64,000 nucleotides of DNA from contig OY755042.1 in the NCBI GenBank assembly GCA_963576565.1, forward strand, positions 682,001-746,000, written 5' to 3'. Shown piece after piece: positions 10,850 through 24,300 of this stretch (the stretch's first letter is position 1; each line of letters begins with the position of its first letter). A program made the translations under genes and the position numbers. Below the pieces are notes generated by a model that worked only from the letters and a program-made list of their open reading frames with translations, was not told the DNA's origin and searched no databases. This DNA is from Aspidapion aeneum. Lineage: Eukaryota; Arthropoda; Insecta; Coleoptera; Brentidae.

Positions 10850-11868
10850 CGGTTCATGGATATTTGATTTTTTGTTAAATAAAGCCGTTTTTGAGATTGT
10901 TTTTACTTTATTCTGGCAGAACAATTTTTTTAAAATGTATAGTAAGTCCTAATTTTTCATAGCTGCTTCAGTAGCTCACACCAAAATTAAGTTTAAAGCA
11001 GAAGCGAATGTGACAATCACATATGACAAAGTCAAATATATGTCAAATATAACAGTTGGCATGTGGTACATGGCGGGTAATTTGAATTCAAAATAAGGAA
11101 TGCTAAATCTTGAAGATTTTAACCTTTTAATCATGTTGCTTCCTTACAAACCTTTGGTGGAATATCGGGATGGTGTCTGAGAATATTTCACTGAAATTTT
11201 GCGGAAATCTGTAGTGCTATTTTGAAAATATCATAAAAAAACGTCTGACCTCCCATAAGACCCAATGTAAAATTCAGCCCCGGGAGAACAGCTGATTTTT
11301 TCAGGGTCGTGGCCTCTATTTTTGTGTTGGCCTTGCATAAACCTAACCAATGCCAACAAAAATATACCGGCCACGACCCTGAAAAAATCAGCTGTTCTCT
11401 GGGGGCTGACTTTTACATTGGGTCTTATGGGAGATCAGACGTTTTTTTAGGATATTTTCAAAATGTACAGATTTCCGCGAAATTTCAGTGAAATATTCTT
11501 AGACACGATCCCGATATTCTACCAAACTTTTGTAAGGATGCAAGATGATTAAAATGTTAAAATCTTCAAGATTTAGCATTTCTTATTTTGAATTCAAATT
11601 ACCCGCCATATACCGCATACCAACTGTTATATTTGACATGTATATTTGACTTTGTCATCTGTGTTTGTCACATTTGCGTCTGCTTTAAATTTAATTCAAA
11701 GATTATAGATTATAATATATATTATTATTTAATTTTTGTGTGAGCTAATGAAGCGGCTCTGAAAAATTAAGGATTACTATACATTTAAAAAAAGTTGTTC
11801 TGCAAGAATATAGTAAAAACAATCTCAAAACCGGCTTTATTTTTAAAAAAATTAAATATTCATGAACC
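10850..11868. repeat. 1-kb inverted repeat between divergent promoters
   Basis: Left arm 10850-11318 and right arm 11352-11868 are imperfect reverse complements over nearly their whole length: for example AGACCCAATGTAAAA and GGGTCGTGGCC on the left recur inverted as TTTTACATTGGGTCT and GGCCACGACCC. The 30-bp centre is itself partly palindromic. No transposase is present. Confidence 0.9.
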
Positions 11869-11904
11869 TGGCTATTACGGCTGCAAATGACTATTTGGCC
11901 TATT

Positions 11905-12035
11905 TGGCACAGTGCTAAATTGAACATAAAGAAGTTTGGCTGTAATAGAGGGAAGTTTAAAAGTTTCCAAACTAGTAAAAACCTTTCATTTTAAAATTTG
12001 TAATGGAGAACATGACTTTACTTTTATCTTGATTC
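11905..12035. mobile_element. Rearranged fragment of the CATAAC MITE
   Basis: Two blocks match the MITE interior, AGCCAAACTTCTTTATG inverted and TTTCCAAACTAGTAA direct. It lies about 130 bp upstream of the Prx3 TATA box. Confidence 0.65.
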
Positions 12036-12164
12036 AAGAATATTATTTTAGTCAGTACATTTCATTACTTTCAGTAATAATAATTTTTTAAAGTTGCAAG
12101 CTTAAGATACTTTGTATTTTCTGATCAGTCTGATGATCAAAATTGATCACCTTGTGACGTTTTC

Positions 12165-12170
12165 TATAAA
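12165..12170 (+). promoter_or_regulatory. Candidate TATA box of Prx3
   Basis: TATAAA lies about 170 bp before the Prx3 start codon. A start site near 12195-12200 would give a 5' UTR of about 145 bp. There is no clear initiator, so this is tentative. Confidence 0.35.
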
Positions 12171-12341
12171 ATCTTTATACAGTACGTGAAGACACTGAAT
12201 TTGAAGGCGTCGAACACAGAGGTCGAACAGTGCCTTGCACGAAAACGAACAGTTGTCAGCTTGATTCGAATAAAGTGTGGTTAGAGATTTTCGAGATTTT
12301 CATTTGACTTTTTTTTAAAATTTTAAAAAACTAAGCAAGAG

Positions 12342-12374
12342 ATGGCAAGTGTTTTTAATAGGATCGTCCAAAGG
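12342..12374 (+). CDS. Prx3: Prx3 exon 1 (targeting peptide start)
   Basis: ATG followed by [10 protein letters not shown] and a GTATGA donor in phase 0. It is basic and hydrophobic, as in a mitochondrial leader. Chosen because it lies downstream of a TATA box, in phase with the next short open exon. Small size makes it a moderate call. Confidence 0.6.
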
Positions 12375-15300
12375 GTATGACATATTTTGCAATGTTCCTT
12401 TTTGTGCAAATTTCTGGTACTTAGGCTCTGTAAATACCTACAAGTTTTGTACATGCTTTCTATAACTTTCAATCCTAGGATTTCTTCACTGTTCAGTCCA
12501 TGCAACTTTTTCGTGCATTTCGTAAAGTTGCAAGGGTCACAACATCCAACCTGTCAATATTTGATGACATGAAAATGAGAAATGATCGGCACCCAAGTAC
12601 CGACCCACAGTAGGTGTATGAAATTTGTTTACAGGAGTCCAGAGGCCACTATACAGGACCCTGAAATATTACATTACAATAAAGGACCATTGTTCATTGT
12701 TCATTTATTTTATACTAGATACATTTTATACAAAATTACAATTTTAGTTATATAGGTCTTCCTGTGCCTTAAAGGCTTTGGCCAAGCATTGAAGTTCTGT
12801 AGGATTACCTCCCATTACCCCTATAAATTAGCATGGCATTATGACAATACAGTTACAAATTTTGAGTCAGTTATTGTTACTCCCTTTTGATGGTGTACAA
12901 ATTTTATTCAGTTTTGGTGATTATGATCATCCCTTAAGAACACTTGTTCTAAAGGCCGCTTGACATGGTGCATGACAATAAAATTTGCAGGCAAATGTAT
13001 GAAATTTTGCCCAGGTGCATGTGCAGTACAAATCCAGCTGATTGTTGCAGGCAATCCATTTTTATCGGTCCGGTGCCATTTTTTTGCATGCAAACTGGGG
13101 AATTTTTACCTAGATTCTGGGGAATCCATGCATGGCCATGCACAATGTCAAACAAAAAGAAGATTTTTTGCAGGCCACAATTTGACCGAAATTTTTTGCT
13201 TGCAAATATTTGCAGTTTTAGTGACATGTGTATGCCATTTTTGTAAAATTTGAGGGGTGGGACACTCCTGAAATAGGTGTACAAATTTTGTTTAAAATAC
13301 ATACTTTAAAAAAACATTTTATTTTAAAATTTATATTGGAGAACTTGGCTTTGATGATGATTCATATGTGAGTGGGCCTTGCAGCCCTTCCACTGCGACC
13401 ACTAGCTGGCTAGTTAAGCTCAGATACATATACTTGGATAACTTTTTAATAAGAGAACTTTTTTCTTTCAGATTCCTCAATTGACTGGTATTACCAAATA
13501 TGTTTCTAAACCTAGTGTGAATTTTGTTAGACAAATTGCTTTTAGTAAGTATCTAGCTTTAGGTTTTTCGGTTTTTGGTTTGGTTTGGCTGCATAATAGG
13601 TAGATTTAATATCCTTGAGAGTGGTTCATTCTCAAGTTTGCAACTTTGCAACCTTGAAATCCCTGTGCTATTCCTGGGGGACTCAAAAATCTTGCAATTT
13701 TTTTAGTTTTCTCAAACAAACTACCTTAAGGAAGCAGGTTTTGGGTTTTTTTTGGGTAAGGCAACCAAATTCTCTACAATCTGAGTGCAACCCTAGGTTC
13801 CTAGGTTAATTAGTTGCGGAAATATGTGTGGTCAAATATGTAAAGATTTTTTTCTATAAGTGTGCGGAAAAGTCCACTTTTCCGCACGCATTTTAGTGTG
13901 GAAAGTAACATTTAGACTGTTCAAAATACATTTGTATCTTTCCTAGCACACGAAATATCCTAAAAATATTCAAATTGACTAAAATTCTGCTATATTTTCA
14001 ATATTTTCGATAAAATAAAGTTTTCAGTAAAATAGGTTCTAATTATAAGTTTTAAACCTCCCCGGTATAAATATCGTCATTGTCAATGTCAAACAACAAT
14101 GAACACTAGTGGTTTTAAATTTGGCATCTTAAATCACCATAGCAACAAAGTACAAACAAACTGTCAAAACAAAGCCAATTTTGCAGATACAAGCGTCTTT
14201 TGAATTTTTCAAACAAAAAAATCAGATTTTCAATGGATTCTTCGGACGAAGATCTACCCCAGTCAGTTCTAGAAGCCGCTAGAATGTGAATAATAATAAT
14301 TGATTTGATTAAAACGTTTTGAATATAAATAATTTTCTGATTAATTTTTAGTTTTTTCCTCACGCTTATAGAAAAAATAGTGTACCTAACTCGTGCGTAA
14401 AGTGTCTTTTCCGCACTTGATTGCTGGCCAAACTCCGCTATCGCGTCGTTTGGCCATCTGCAATCGCGTGCGGAAAAGAAGCACTTTCCGCACTAGTTAG
14501 GTAAACTACTATTTTTTAAAGTGGAATTTTACTGGTAAGTTTATTTTCTCAGCCACTAAGTGATTAAAAATTACTAAATAAATATGGAATCCATAGTAGG
14601 AAGCCATAGCATCTTTCATCAGCTTTCTTATAAAGATTTTATATCTATTTTTGAGAAAAAGACGACTAGGCGAATTTTAAATGGAATTTCAAACAATATA
14701 TAGGATTTTATATTTTATACTGATTAGTTTCTGACTCAAGACTCTAATAAGCTTAAAATTAAGATTTTTCAAAAAATTAAATTGCAAAGAAAATTTTTTA
14801 AACAGACCAATTCGGGTATACAAACTAAGTTGTTATCAAAAAGTGACATTTTAATAAAACTCTCATTTCTCCGAGTCCGGTTCAAAAGAGCGACAGTTTC
14901 GTTTGAGCGACATTTAAAACAGCCACATATTAAAACAGCGATGTTTAAAAGAGCGACATCTAATAAAAACAGCGACATTCAAAAGCGCGTCATTAAAAAC
15001 ATTTGTTTTTCTTCTATCGAAAAAGGTTAAATCATTTACCAAGGGCGGATCCAGAGGTGCTTCTCGGGGGGGGTACTTTAGGTGACATTCTCTGTTTGTA
15101 AAAAACGGTCTATATTTTTTTAAGCAGCATTTTATTGAATTAGTCATTGGTTGTAATAACAATAGACACTTTCATGCGCCGCAAGCAAAAATTTTGAATT
15201 TTTATTAGGAAAAACATTACTTTTTACTCATTTTTTGTATATTCAAAAAATTCTCAGGGAGGGGTCCCTCAGGCCCTCCCTAAGATATTTTAGGCCTCCC

Positions 15301-18300
15301 CTACCGACTACTAGTAAAAGAACATGACGCTGAAAATACATACTTTTCTATTATTATTCGGGAAATATTCAAATAAAATAGGTGCATTAAAATTTAAAAT
15401 CATTCAGATAATGTTTACATTTCAGGAAAAAGCCCTTGTCTTGCGGAATTAGGCTTTTTCTCTTTAAATTATCGGTAACTTTTCTGCACTTATGCAATTT
15501 CCCGAAAATATTTTTTAAATTTAAACATAATTATGCATATTGAATATTTCATACATATTGGCGACATCTTGTAAAATATTATAGAAGTGTAAGTTAAATT
15601 TCGCATTTAATAAAGACAGCGACCTTTGCCCCTCTGTTTCCGAAATCGGGTTGTAGATGTCGTAAGGTTATAAAAGACCTTTTTAAACTGTTTTTCTAAA
15701 ATAAATATAATTATTAATTATCTTTTTAGTTTTTTTGAGGTTAGCGTTTAGTGTCTTATGAAAATTTTCCGATTTTGGTGACAATATCATAACCATTTTC
15801 ATATTAAGGTTTCCCACGTCGTTAAATGGAATAAATTCGTCGAGCAATACCGGGAAATTTTTAATATTAATACTTCTACTCTAAGAGCAGAAATGACCGT
15901 TTTAAAGAATTGTATTTTTCGGTTAAATCAAACTGTTGGTCATGATTCTATCAAACAACATATAGCAGAAAACACACCAAAACCAAGCCAAAAATTTAAA
16001 ACTAGACTGAATGTGTGGCGCCATGTAAAAAAAAAACAGATCTGTCTGTCCATGTGAGTGCTGGCTAATCTGTTTTTTTTACATGTATAACAAGAAATAC
16101 ATAAAATACTAAGAGGTGGCCACTGTAGGAACATGGCCACTGTTGGAGGCTGTCCCCTACTTTAGCCCGAAAATCTAGTTATCGGCGTTATCATCTGGTT
16201 ACTATCTATTTAAGTGTAAGTTTATAAAATAGAAATATAAAAAAAAATATTAATATTTTAGCTTCACCATTCCAATCTCCAAGAATTCAAGAACCAGCTC
16301 CAAACTTCAGTGGCGTAGCAGTAGTTAATAATGATTTTAAAAATATTCAACTAAGTGACTACAAGGGAAAATATGTTGTGTTGGTTTTTTATCCCCTTGA
16401 TTTGTAAGTGCAGCAAGATTTCATATATAATAATATTTGGCAAAGAATCAAAAAAAAGAAATATATCTATGACGGATCTGATACTTTAAGTGACGCCATG
16501 ATATATCATCCTTAAAAACAGGTTTTTCTAGATATCTCGGAAACTAAAGCTTTCTACAAAGTTTTTGCTTATAAATTGCAAATTAATGTAGTCCACTATA
16601 TTCCGAAAACCACATTGTGCGATGCTCCGTTAAAAAGTTAGCATTTAAAAAAAAATTTAATTGTCAAAAAACTGTCATTAGCATAAATGAATTATGACCA
16701 AATTTTAATCAGCTCCTAAGAGTGTTGAACACTATTTTACCTAAAAGCTTTATGAAAATCGGTTCAGCGGTTTAAGAGCTATTGTGTTACAGATAGAAAG
16801 ACATTTTCTAGCCATTGCTGTGTGGGCTAGGATTTTAAATTTATTTTCTGTATTGTTGCTAGTCACAGATATAGAAAAAAAAATAGATACCCCTTCGATT
16901 ACTGCTCAACGTCTAATAGGGGCGACCGACGGATGGTTAGTCGCTATTTTTTCACAAATTATAAGTACAAGCGGTTACCCCTAGAGGTCGTTACGCAGCC
17001 AACGATAAAGACCGGCCATGGCGCGTTATAAGCAAGTTGGCGGTCACGTGATCTTTGGAGTCCCAGGATTCTTATTGTATTGCTTAATATATTATATGTT
17101 TTTACACAATTTAAATAAATTAAGAAAAAATTTTTGTTCTTTTATAGGCAAAAATTGAAAAAAATATTTTGCTGATATATGTGTTTATTATGGATAGAAG
17201 AACTGAATCTATAAAATAAAAAATTATACAAAATTGCACTCTAATATCTTCAGATTCATATATTAGGTACATAATATCGTTAGTAACTTCAAATCTATAC
17301 AAGTCTTTCAAAATTTGACATATCAAACCTAAGCTTTTAGTTTTTTAATTTTTCTTTGAGTGTCATCATCTTTGTCTGAGTTCTTATTCAAAGATTTATT
17401 AGCAGACACTAAATCATTGTGCTTTTTAATAAAATTATTTAAAAAAACTTTACATGCCTTAAACTAATTTTTTCAAGCTTTGACAATCGTTTTTCTCCAC
17501 TAAAACACTCGCTAGAGTTATCTGAAGAAAAATTTTCAATATAAAACATTTTACAATAATTGATTAAAAAGAAACAAGTGATTTTGTGAATAAGTGAGAT
17601 GGTTTTCACATTCAATGAACTGAATGTAGTGGTCGTCAATAATTTTTTGAAAAATTACCCAGCACAAAGTTTAATATATATTTCATTAAAGTGTGTGTTA
17701 ACTACCAACGCATGTTCTTTTAAAAGCTGTATCTTACTTTTTAAATATTTCACACTACCAGAGAGATTACTATCTGTTAACAATATTTTACAAATCAGTT
17801 TTTTAATATTGCGAGGGTGCGGAAGACATATTACCTTAGAATTGTAAATTGACGTGTATGCACTGGATGACTGGATAAACAAAGATGAAGCCAACATTAA
17901 AGTGTATCCACCATATCTTCGATTCTCAGGTTACCTTTTCAAGAGACCTAATTGTTCAATAAGAAATGACAGCTGAACACATTTTTCACTCTCCCTATCG
18001 AAAATGTCACTAAGGATGTCTATTACGTGATCAATCTTATCCAAGATCTTATCTTTTACCACTTCTTTCCCGTTTGCAACATATTAGGTTTCAGTTTTAT
18101 AGTTGGACCGACAAGGAACAACACTAATTACACGTTCGCGGCGTTGTTTATCTTATAGGTATTTTCTTTATAATTTACTCATTAGCCATTAATTATTTTA
18201 ACGCAGCCCACTACAGTCTTTTTCGTGGGCTGCGTTATTTTAATAACTTTGATAAAATTCACATAAAATTCGTGCCCGAATTAAAAAAAAATCGACGTAA

Positions 18301-21300
18301 ACAAACATACCAAAACTGAACACACACATGTTTTATAATGACAGCGGGCCGTGAGGCGTTTTTTTGTGGGACTCCTATGATCACGTGATATTTCCGCGCC
18401 CGGGCCTGTCTTTCTCGTGGGCTGCGGGTCAGTTAATTACGAAAACTGCGTGGCCTGGCTTCAGAACACAGTTACCTTACAAGTGTAGTATAAGCCACCA
18501 CCCCTAGAGGTCGGCATGAAAAATAAGCTGTGACGCTCTGTCAAATTTAATTGAGACGAATGGCTCCATAAGATGTTTTACCACGAGTTTAGTTCAATGC
18601 CGCGAGCTTTCAAATCGTACCTGGGAAAATTGGCCTTGCTGAATCTGTGAAAAAAAGGGGGAAGCGTTGTATTTATTTTTCTATTTCTATGCTGCTAGTA
18701 GATTTTAGAAACTACTAGAATACACAAAGGAGTGTACAAAATAATACAATTTAAAAAAATTTCAGTCGTATATAATCGTTACGCAAATTTTTTCAAAAAT
18801 AAAAATCTTTAAATCTTAGTTCTTTCCGACAGGGCTACAAATTTAAAAATACGGTAGGCCCTGCCAAGTTCGCGCAAACTGCTGTACCATCTTTTCTTAA
18901 AACATTTCAGTCCATATTTGACCCATCTAAAACTCTACTTCGGAATGAGCTACGAAACTCAAACTTTGCATCGTCGTTGATCCTCATAAAGTTAACAACC
19001 CCTCCAAGTTTCATGGACTTTCATAACAAAAAGTTCTTACTAGTTTGGAAATGTTTTTCTAAACTTTGCTACTTAACTTTTATTTTGAAATTTGAAATTT
19101 GTATTCGAGAACTTGGCTTTACTTTTATCTCAATTATTTTTACGGAATACCATTTTCGCGTACTTGGCTTCTTTTTCCATGTTTTTGTTATGATGTATCT
19201 TTTTTCGTAGCACCTTCGTGTGTCCCACAGAACTTATAGCGCTCGACGAAAGAATAGATGATTTTAAAAAACTCAATGCTGAAGTTATTGGATGCTCAAT
19301 AGATTCACAGTTTAGCCACTTGGGTTGGATTAACACTGAAAGAGCGGTAAGTATAAAAAAAACTATGACATATGATACATCATTTTGAAAAGAATTTAAT
19401 GACGAATTCGAAAATTAATTAAAATATAGGCCATTCCATAAGAAAAAATTTAACTTTATGGCATATCTCAAAAACTAAAAGTGACAGTTAAAATTTAATT
19501 TAGTAGGTGAATTCCTCGTGACAAAGTCTATAAAATTGCAATTTACTCTAAATCAAAATTTCCATTAATAACGAAGTTATCGATCCCCTTCCAAAATGCA
19601 GACTTTTCAAAAAGCCCCCGTAGCTCAAAGACGAGACGATATTTCAAAATGCGGTTTTCACTATAAGTCTTCTCTTGAAATTTAAGCCTCACAATGCGTG
19701 GTCAGTTTTTCTCTGTCTCCCCTAGAAGTACCTTAAACCCCCTAAAAGTGCCCAATTTGGGACACCCTGTACATTTATTAATTAATTCTAATAACTGATT
19801 AACCCAAACATATATTAATTAATTAAATTATTTGTGCAGTCAGGTGTGACGCCCCTCCCCCCTTTTTTTTCAATCCCAAGACGCTGTTTTTCATAAGGAG
19901 TAGTTTCCATATGTTTGGTATGTCTGTGCTTGGTTGTCTGAAAACTTCTTTGTTCGCTATTATTTATTGTATTCGTTATTATTTAGGGGTTTTTCTCCCT
20001 AAAAAAAAGCCAAAGAGGGCGGACCGTCACACCTCACTGCACACCAAGTAGTATAAGTAGTAGCCTTAAGACTGGATTGTTTAGCTTAAACTTGAAAACG
20101 GTTAGAGATACTCTCTACCCAACTAACATTTATAGTAGCGGCTACATGTTCTAAAGGGTTTGCTACTTTCTTTTAGTAGAAATGTGGTGATCCCAACCAA
20201 AATTTGTTACTTTTTAGTTCTAACTACTATTTAGTATCAGGAAATAGTAGATGTTTCGTAAAAACGACCCTCTAAACTACTTCATAGGATTGTTTCTTGA
20301 TAGTCGATTCTGATAGTCTTCTCTACCACAATAAGACGTTGCTAAAGTTTTACTTTCTTTTTAGTCGTTATTTCGTAGTCGCCCTGACTTTTATATCCTA
20401 CTTAATTACCACTAGAAAGTTAAGCTTCATTGGAGTCCCAAACAAGTGTATCCGACAACTACATTATAACTTTAATTTTTACCACAAAAGTTTGTGTCAT
20501 CATAGTAACATCTGATGTAACAATGTAGACAAAATAACTTTTTGGATCAACTTTAAAGCCGCAACTACTTTCAAGTAACCTTTTCGACTATCAGGGAATA
20601 TAGTTTGGGACGCCATGTTTTTATGTAAGAAAGAAAATTTAATATTTTTGTTGTCGTTTTATGAGCTCATATTAAAGAGCCATACTACTTTATAAACAAA
20701 TTAGTTGAAGCTTACCAAAAATGCTCTTCTTAAGCACCATTTGTTGGAGTTAACTGTCAATTATGAAAACATAACCTCCAAAATCACAACACAAAAATTC
20801 CATCAGCTACCAGAAAACGGCTCAATTTTACGGGCGCACCGGTTTTTTGCAATATATATAATGCATGTTATACAAAAAACTTTGCGTCGCACTCGAATTT
20901 TGATCCTCTGCTCGTAAATTCTCACACTTATGGATAACATAGTGCATATTATAACCATAACCAAACAAAAAAACTAAGCGAGTCTGTTTACTGTTGTGTC
21001 CACCATATTGTGTAACAATTCTACCAAAAAGAAACGATTATATTATTTGCAACTACATCGCAACTTTTATGCCATTACGGAAAAAAAACAGCCTCTACGA
21101 CGTAGTAGATACCTGGCTACGACGTAGTAGTGTAGTTGCTACTACAGTGACTAAACACTTGGCCAAGTAGTTATAACCAGAAATTGGTTCCCCACTTAGG
21201 GAATTAACGTCGCTGTATGGTATACTGAGACGTAGCGGGAGTACGTTGCGGTTACTTTTAAGAAATTCTTTCTAGTTGGGGTTTCGTCGTTACAACTTTA

Positions 21301-24300
21301 ATTGTTTGTTGGGTAAACGAAATGTCGCGTGACGTTTTTAAAATAAATAAAGACGACGGAAGTTCGAAATTTTTCTCTACCTAATTATTAGTCTATGGAC
21401 AAATCAAGTTTCGTGTGCAAGTCGTGCCAACCTTCTGCCGATAAGCTAACTTTGTTAAGGCCATCCCATATATCAGGTTTTGACTTGTTGTCATTCTGGT
21501 AAATCCGTTTTTTGAAAGATATGGCGGATTCAAAATGGCGGAAAGGCGTATCTTTAAAAAAATTGTAACTTTTTTATTTCTTTTCCGATTTTCATGGAAC
21601 AAAGTTTGAAATACTTGCTTTGTAATGTACTTAAAAATGTATTGGTCAGAAAATATGTATTTTTTTGTATTTAGCAAAAAAATAAAAACATTTAAAAAAA
21701 AAGGTAATTTTTTTTTATTTTTTTTATTTTATTTATAAAACTATTGGAGCTAGACAAAAAAAGTTTTTATAAAAAAGATAGCTATTTTAATTCTTTATTC
21801 AAATGCGTTAATTAGTTTTTAAGTTATGGCCAAATAACTGGAAAAAAATAGGGGTCTTTGGGGCATATTTAAAAATTATGCTTTTAATGAAAACCATAAG
21901 AACTTTTTGAAAGTAACTTAAATTTGTTTAACATACCTAGCAGATCAGATTTTGACTTATTGTCATTGTGATAATCGCGCTTTTTTTTAAATATGGCGGA
22001 TTCAATATGGCGGAAAAGCATATTTAAAAACAAATTGTATCTTTTTTGTTTTTTATCCGATTTTAATACAACAAAGCTTAAATTACTTGATTTGAAATGT
22101 ATTAAAAAAATACTTTTTAAAAAATGTATATTTTTAATATTCGAAAAAAAAAATCGAGTGAAACAAGTGACAAAAACGATTATATTTATTTTATTTTTTA
22201 ATTGACCCCCACATACGGACGTCGCTGAAGGGTTTGTTATTAATTAAACCCCAGTGACTTACACATTGTTAAAAAGAAAATTTTATTTCCTACAATAAAG
22301 TATAAAACACATTTTTGTCAATTGAGCGTAGTTTCTGAGAAAATTGGAAAAAACTTGTAACAGAATTAATTTTTTTGGTGATTTGTAAAAATTGATTTAA
22401 GTTGCACAGGCCTGTGACGTTTTAATCTGAAGATAAATTTTACATTATTATACACGTTTAAAAGAAAATTTTATTGTCTACAATCAATTATAGGTTACAA
22501 TTTTTGATAGAGAGCTTGGTTTTTCAGATAATCGGGTAAAACCTATTTGATTTCTTTAATTTTTTTATATTTTCTTAATAAACGGACGCCGCTGGAGAGT
22601 TTGTCATTAGCCTGACCCCACTGACTAATACATTGTTAAAAAGGAAATTTTATTTTCTACAATAAATAGCGAAATAACTTTTTTTCCAAACAGCTTAATT
22701 TTTGAGAAAATTGGATAAAACTTAGTGATAAATTGATAAATTTAGTGATTTTTAAAAATTGATTTTATTTACGGACGCCCCTAAATTGTTATAGATAAAA
22801 CTACAATTGTCTTATTATACATCATTTAAAAGACAATTTTATTGTCTATAACAAAGTGTGTGTAGTTTTTAAGAAAATCGGGTAAAACCTGTAATAAACA
22901 TGTTTCTTTTTACCTCAATAAACGGACGCCGCTGGAGAGTTTGTCATAAGTCGTACCCCACTGACTTATTGAATGTTGAAAAGGAAATTTTATGGTCTAC
23001 AATAAAGATTAGTACATATTTTTCCCTAAGCTTAGTTTTTAAGAAAATTTGAAAAAAATCTAAAAAGTTCAGGACTTGGAAAGTCTGGGGGGTAACACAC
23101 ACAGCTGTTCTTATAATGAAAAACTGTCAATATAGTGCCTGGCACAATTTGTGCCTGGCACTATTGCAATAGGTCCCTAATGCCCATCAAACAACGATAA
23201 TAATAATAGAAATCACCTGTTTTACTAGACGCCGCGCGCTGCCTTCCGCGTACGGTAATACACCTTCGGTAGTCGTTCTGGTGACAACGAATGGTTTTTT
23301 ATTGAAACAAATATAAAATATACATTCATATAAGACTTGTATACACCAAATTAAAGAAAAATGTTCATTCTAAAACTTTTATTTAAACTTTTTTTTTTAA
23401 TTTTGCTTTGTTGTTAATAAAAATGTAGGTTAAACTTTACTAGCCATACAAAAAAAAAGTCAAAAATCAGTTATTATTATTTTTTTTAAATATAATAGAA
23501 ATTTATTTTATTGCAGCTGTTTACTGATTCATTTGCCATTTTTGCAACCCTCTACAACTATTTTTAAGAAAGATGCATCGTTTTAAAAAGTATCGTGCAA
23601 AAAAAAGTGGTGGGGGCCATATCTTTAAAAAAACGCATTTACCAGAATGACAACAAGTCAAAATCCGATCTATGGAGTGCCCTTAACAAACTTGGCTTAT
23701 CGGCAAAAAGTTGGCACGACTTGCACACGAAACCCCCTTTTAGGCCGATTTGTCCATAGACTATATTGTCTACGAGTTTCAAGCAAAGACTTATGACCTT
23801 GTTATACCCGTTATTTATATCATGCCTAGGAAACTCAATGCAATTTGACAGGTCGTTAGGTTAAAGTTCTCACTAAGCTCAAAAGAGGCGCTGCGGTCGC
23901 GCGTGTGTTCCTTATTCTATTTTTTTTTGAGAATTATCTGTGGTTTGGTTTTTTCGTCCCCCTTTTTTTCAGGTAGAAAAACCTCTTCCACCGCATTTTA
24001 TTTCGGGTTCATTTTAAATCTATTTTTTGGCTTATGTAGGTAATCTTTGCTGCTGTGACGCATTAAAATTAAATTATGTTAAATTTGTAACTTTTGCAGT
24101 TTTAAATATAAAAGAATAAGAATTTCTAGGTGCTTTTCTGGGTGAAGTGTCTAAAGTTCAGACAAGTATAAAATGCATAGTTTTCCGAGACATTTTAAGG
24201 TAAGTTTTCTTATTTTCTCATTTGAGGTTAGATTGGCATTTGATAAAATTTGTATTGGTAGTGTCTTTTTAACTTCTTATCGCTTACTTTACGGAACTCT

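Noticed and set aside
20297..20917. Two ORFs (72 and 70 codons) conserved in all three 1.2-kb elements
   Set aside because: The copies are nearly identical at DNA level, so conservation says nothing about coding; no family features.
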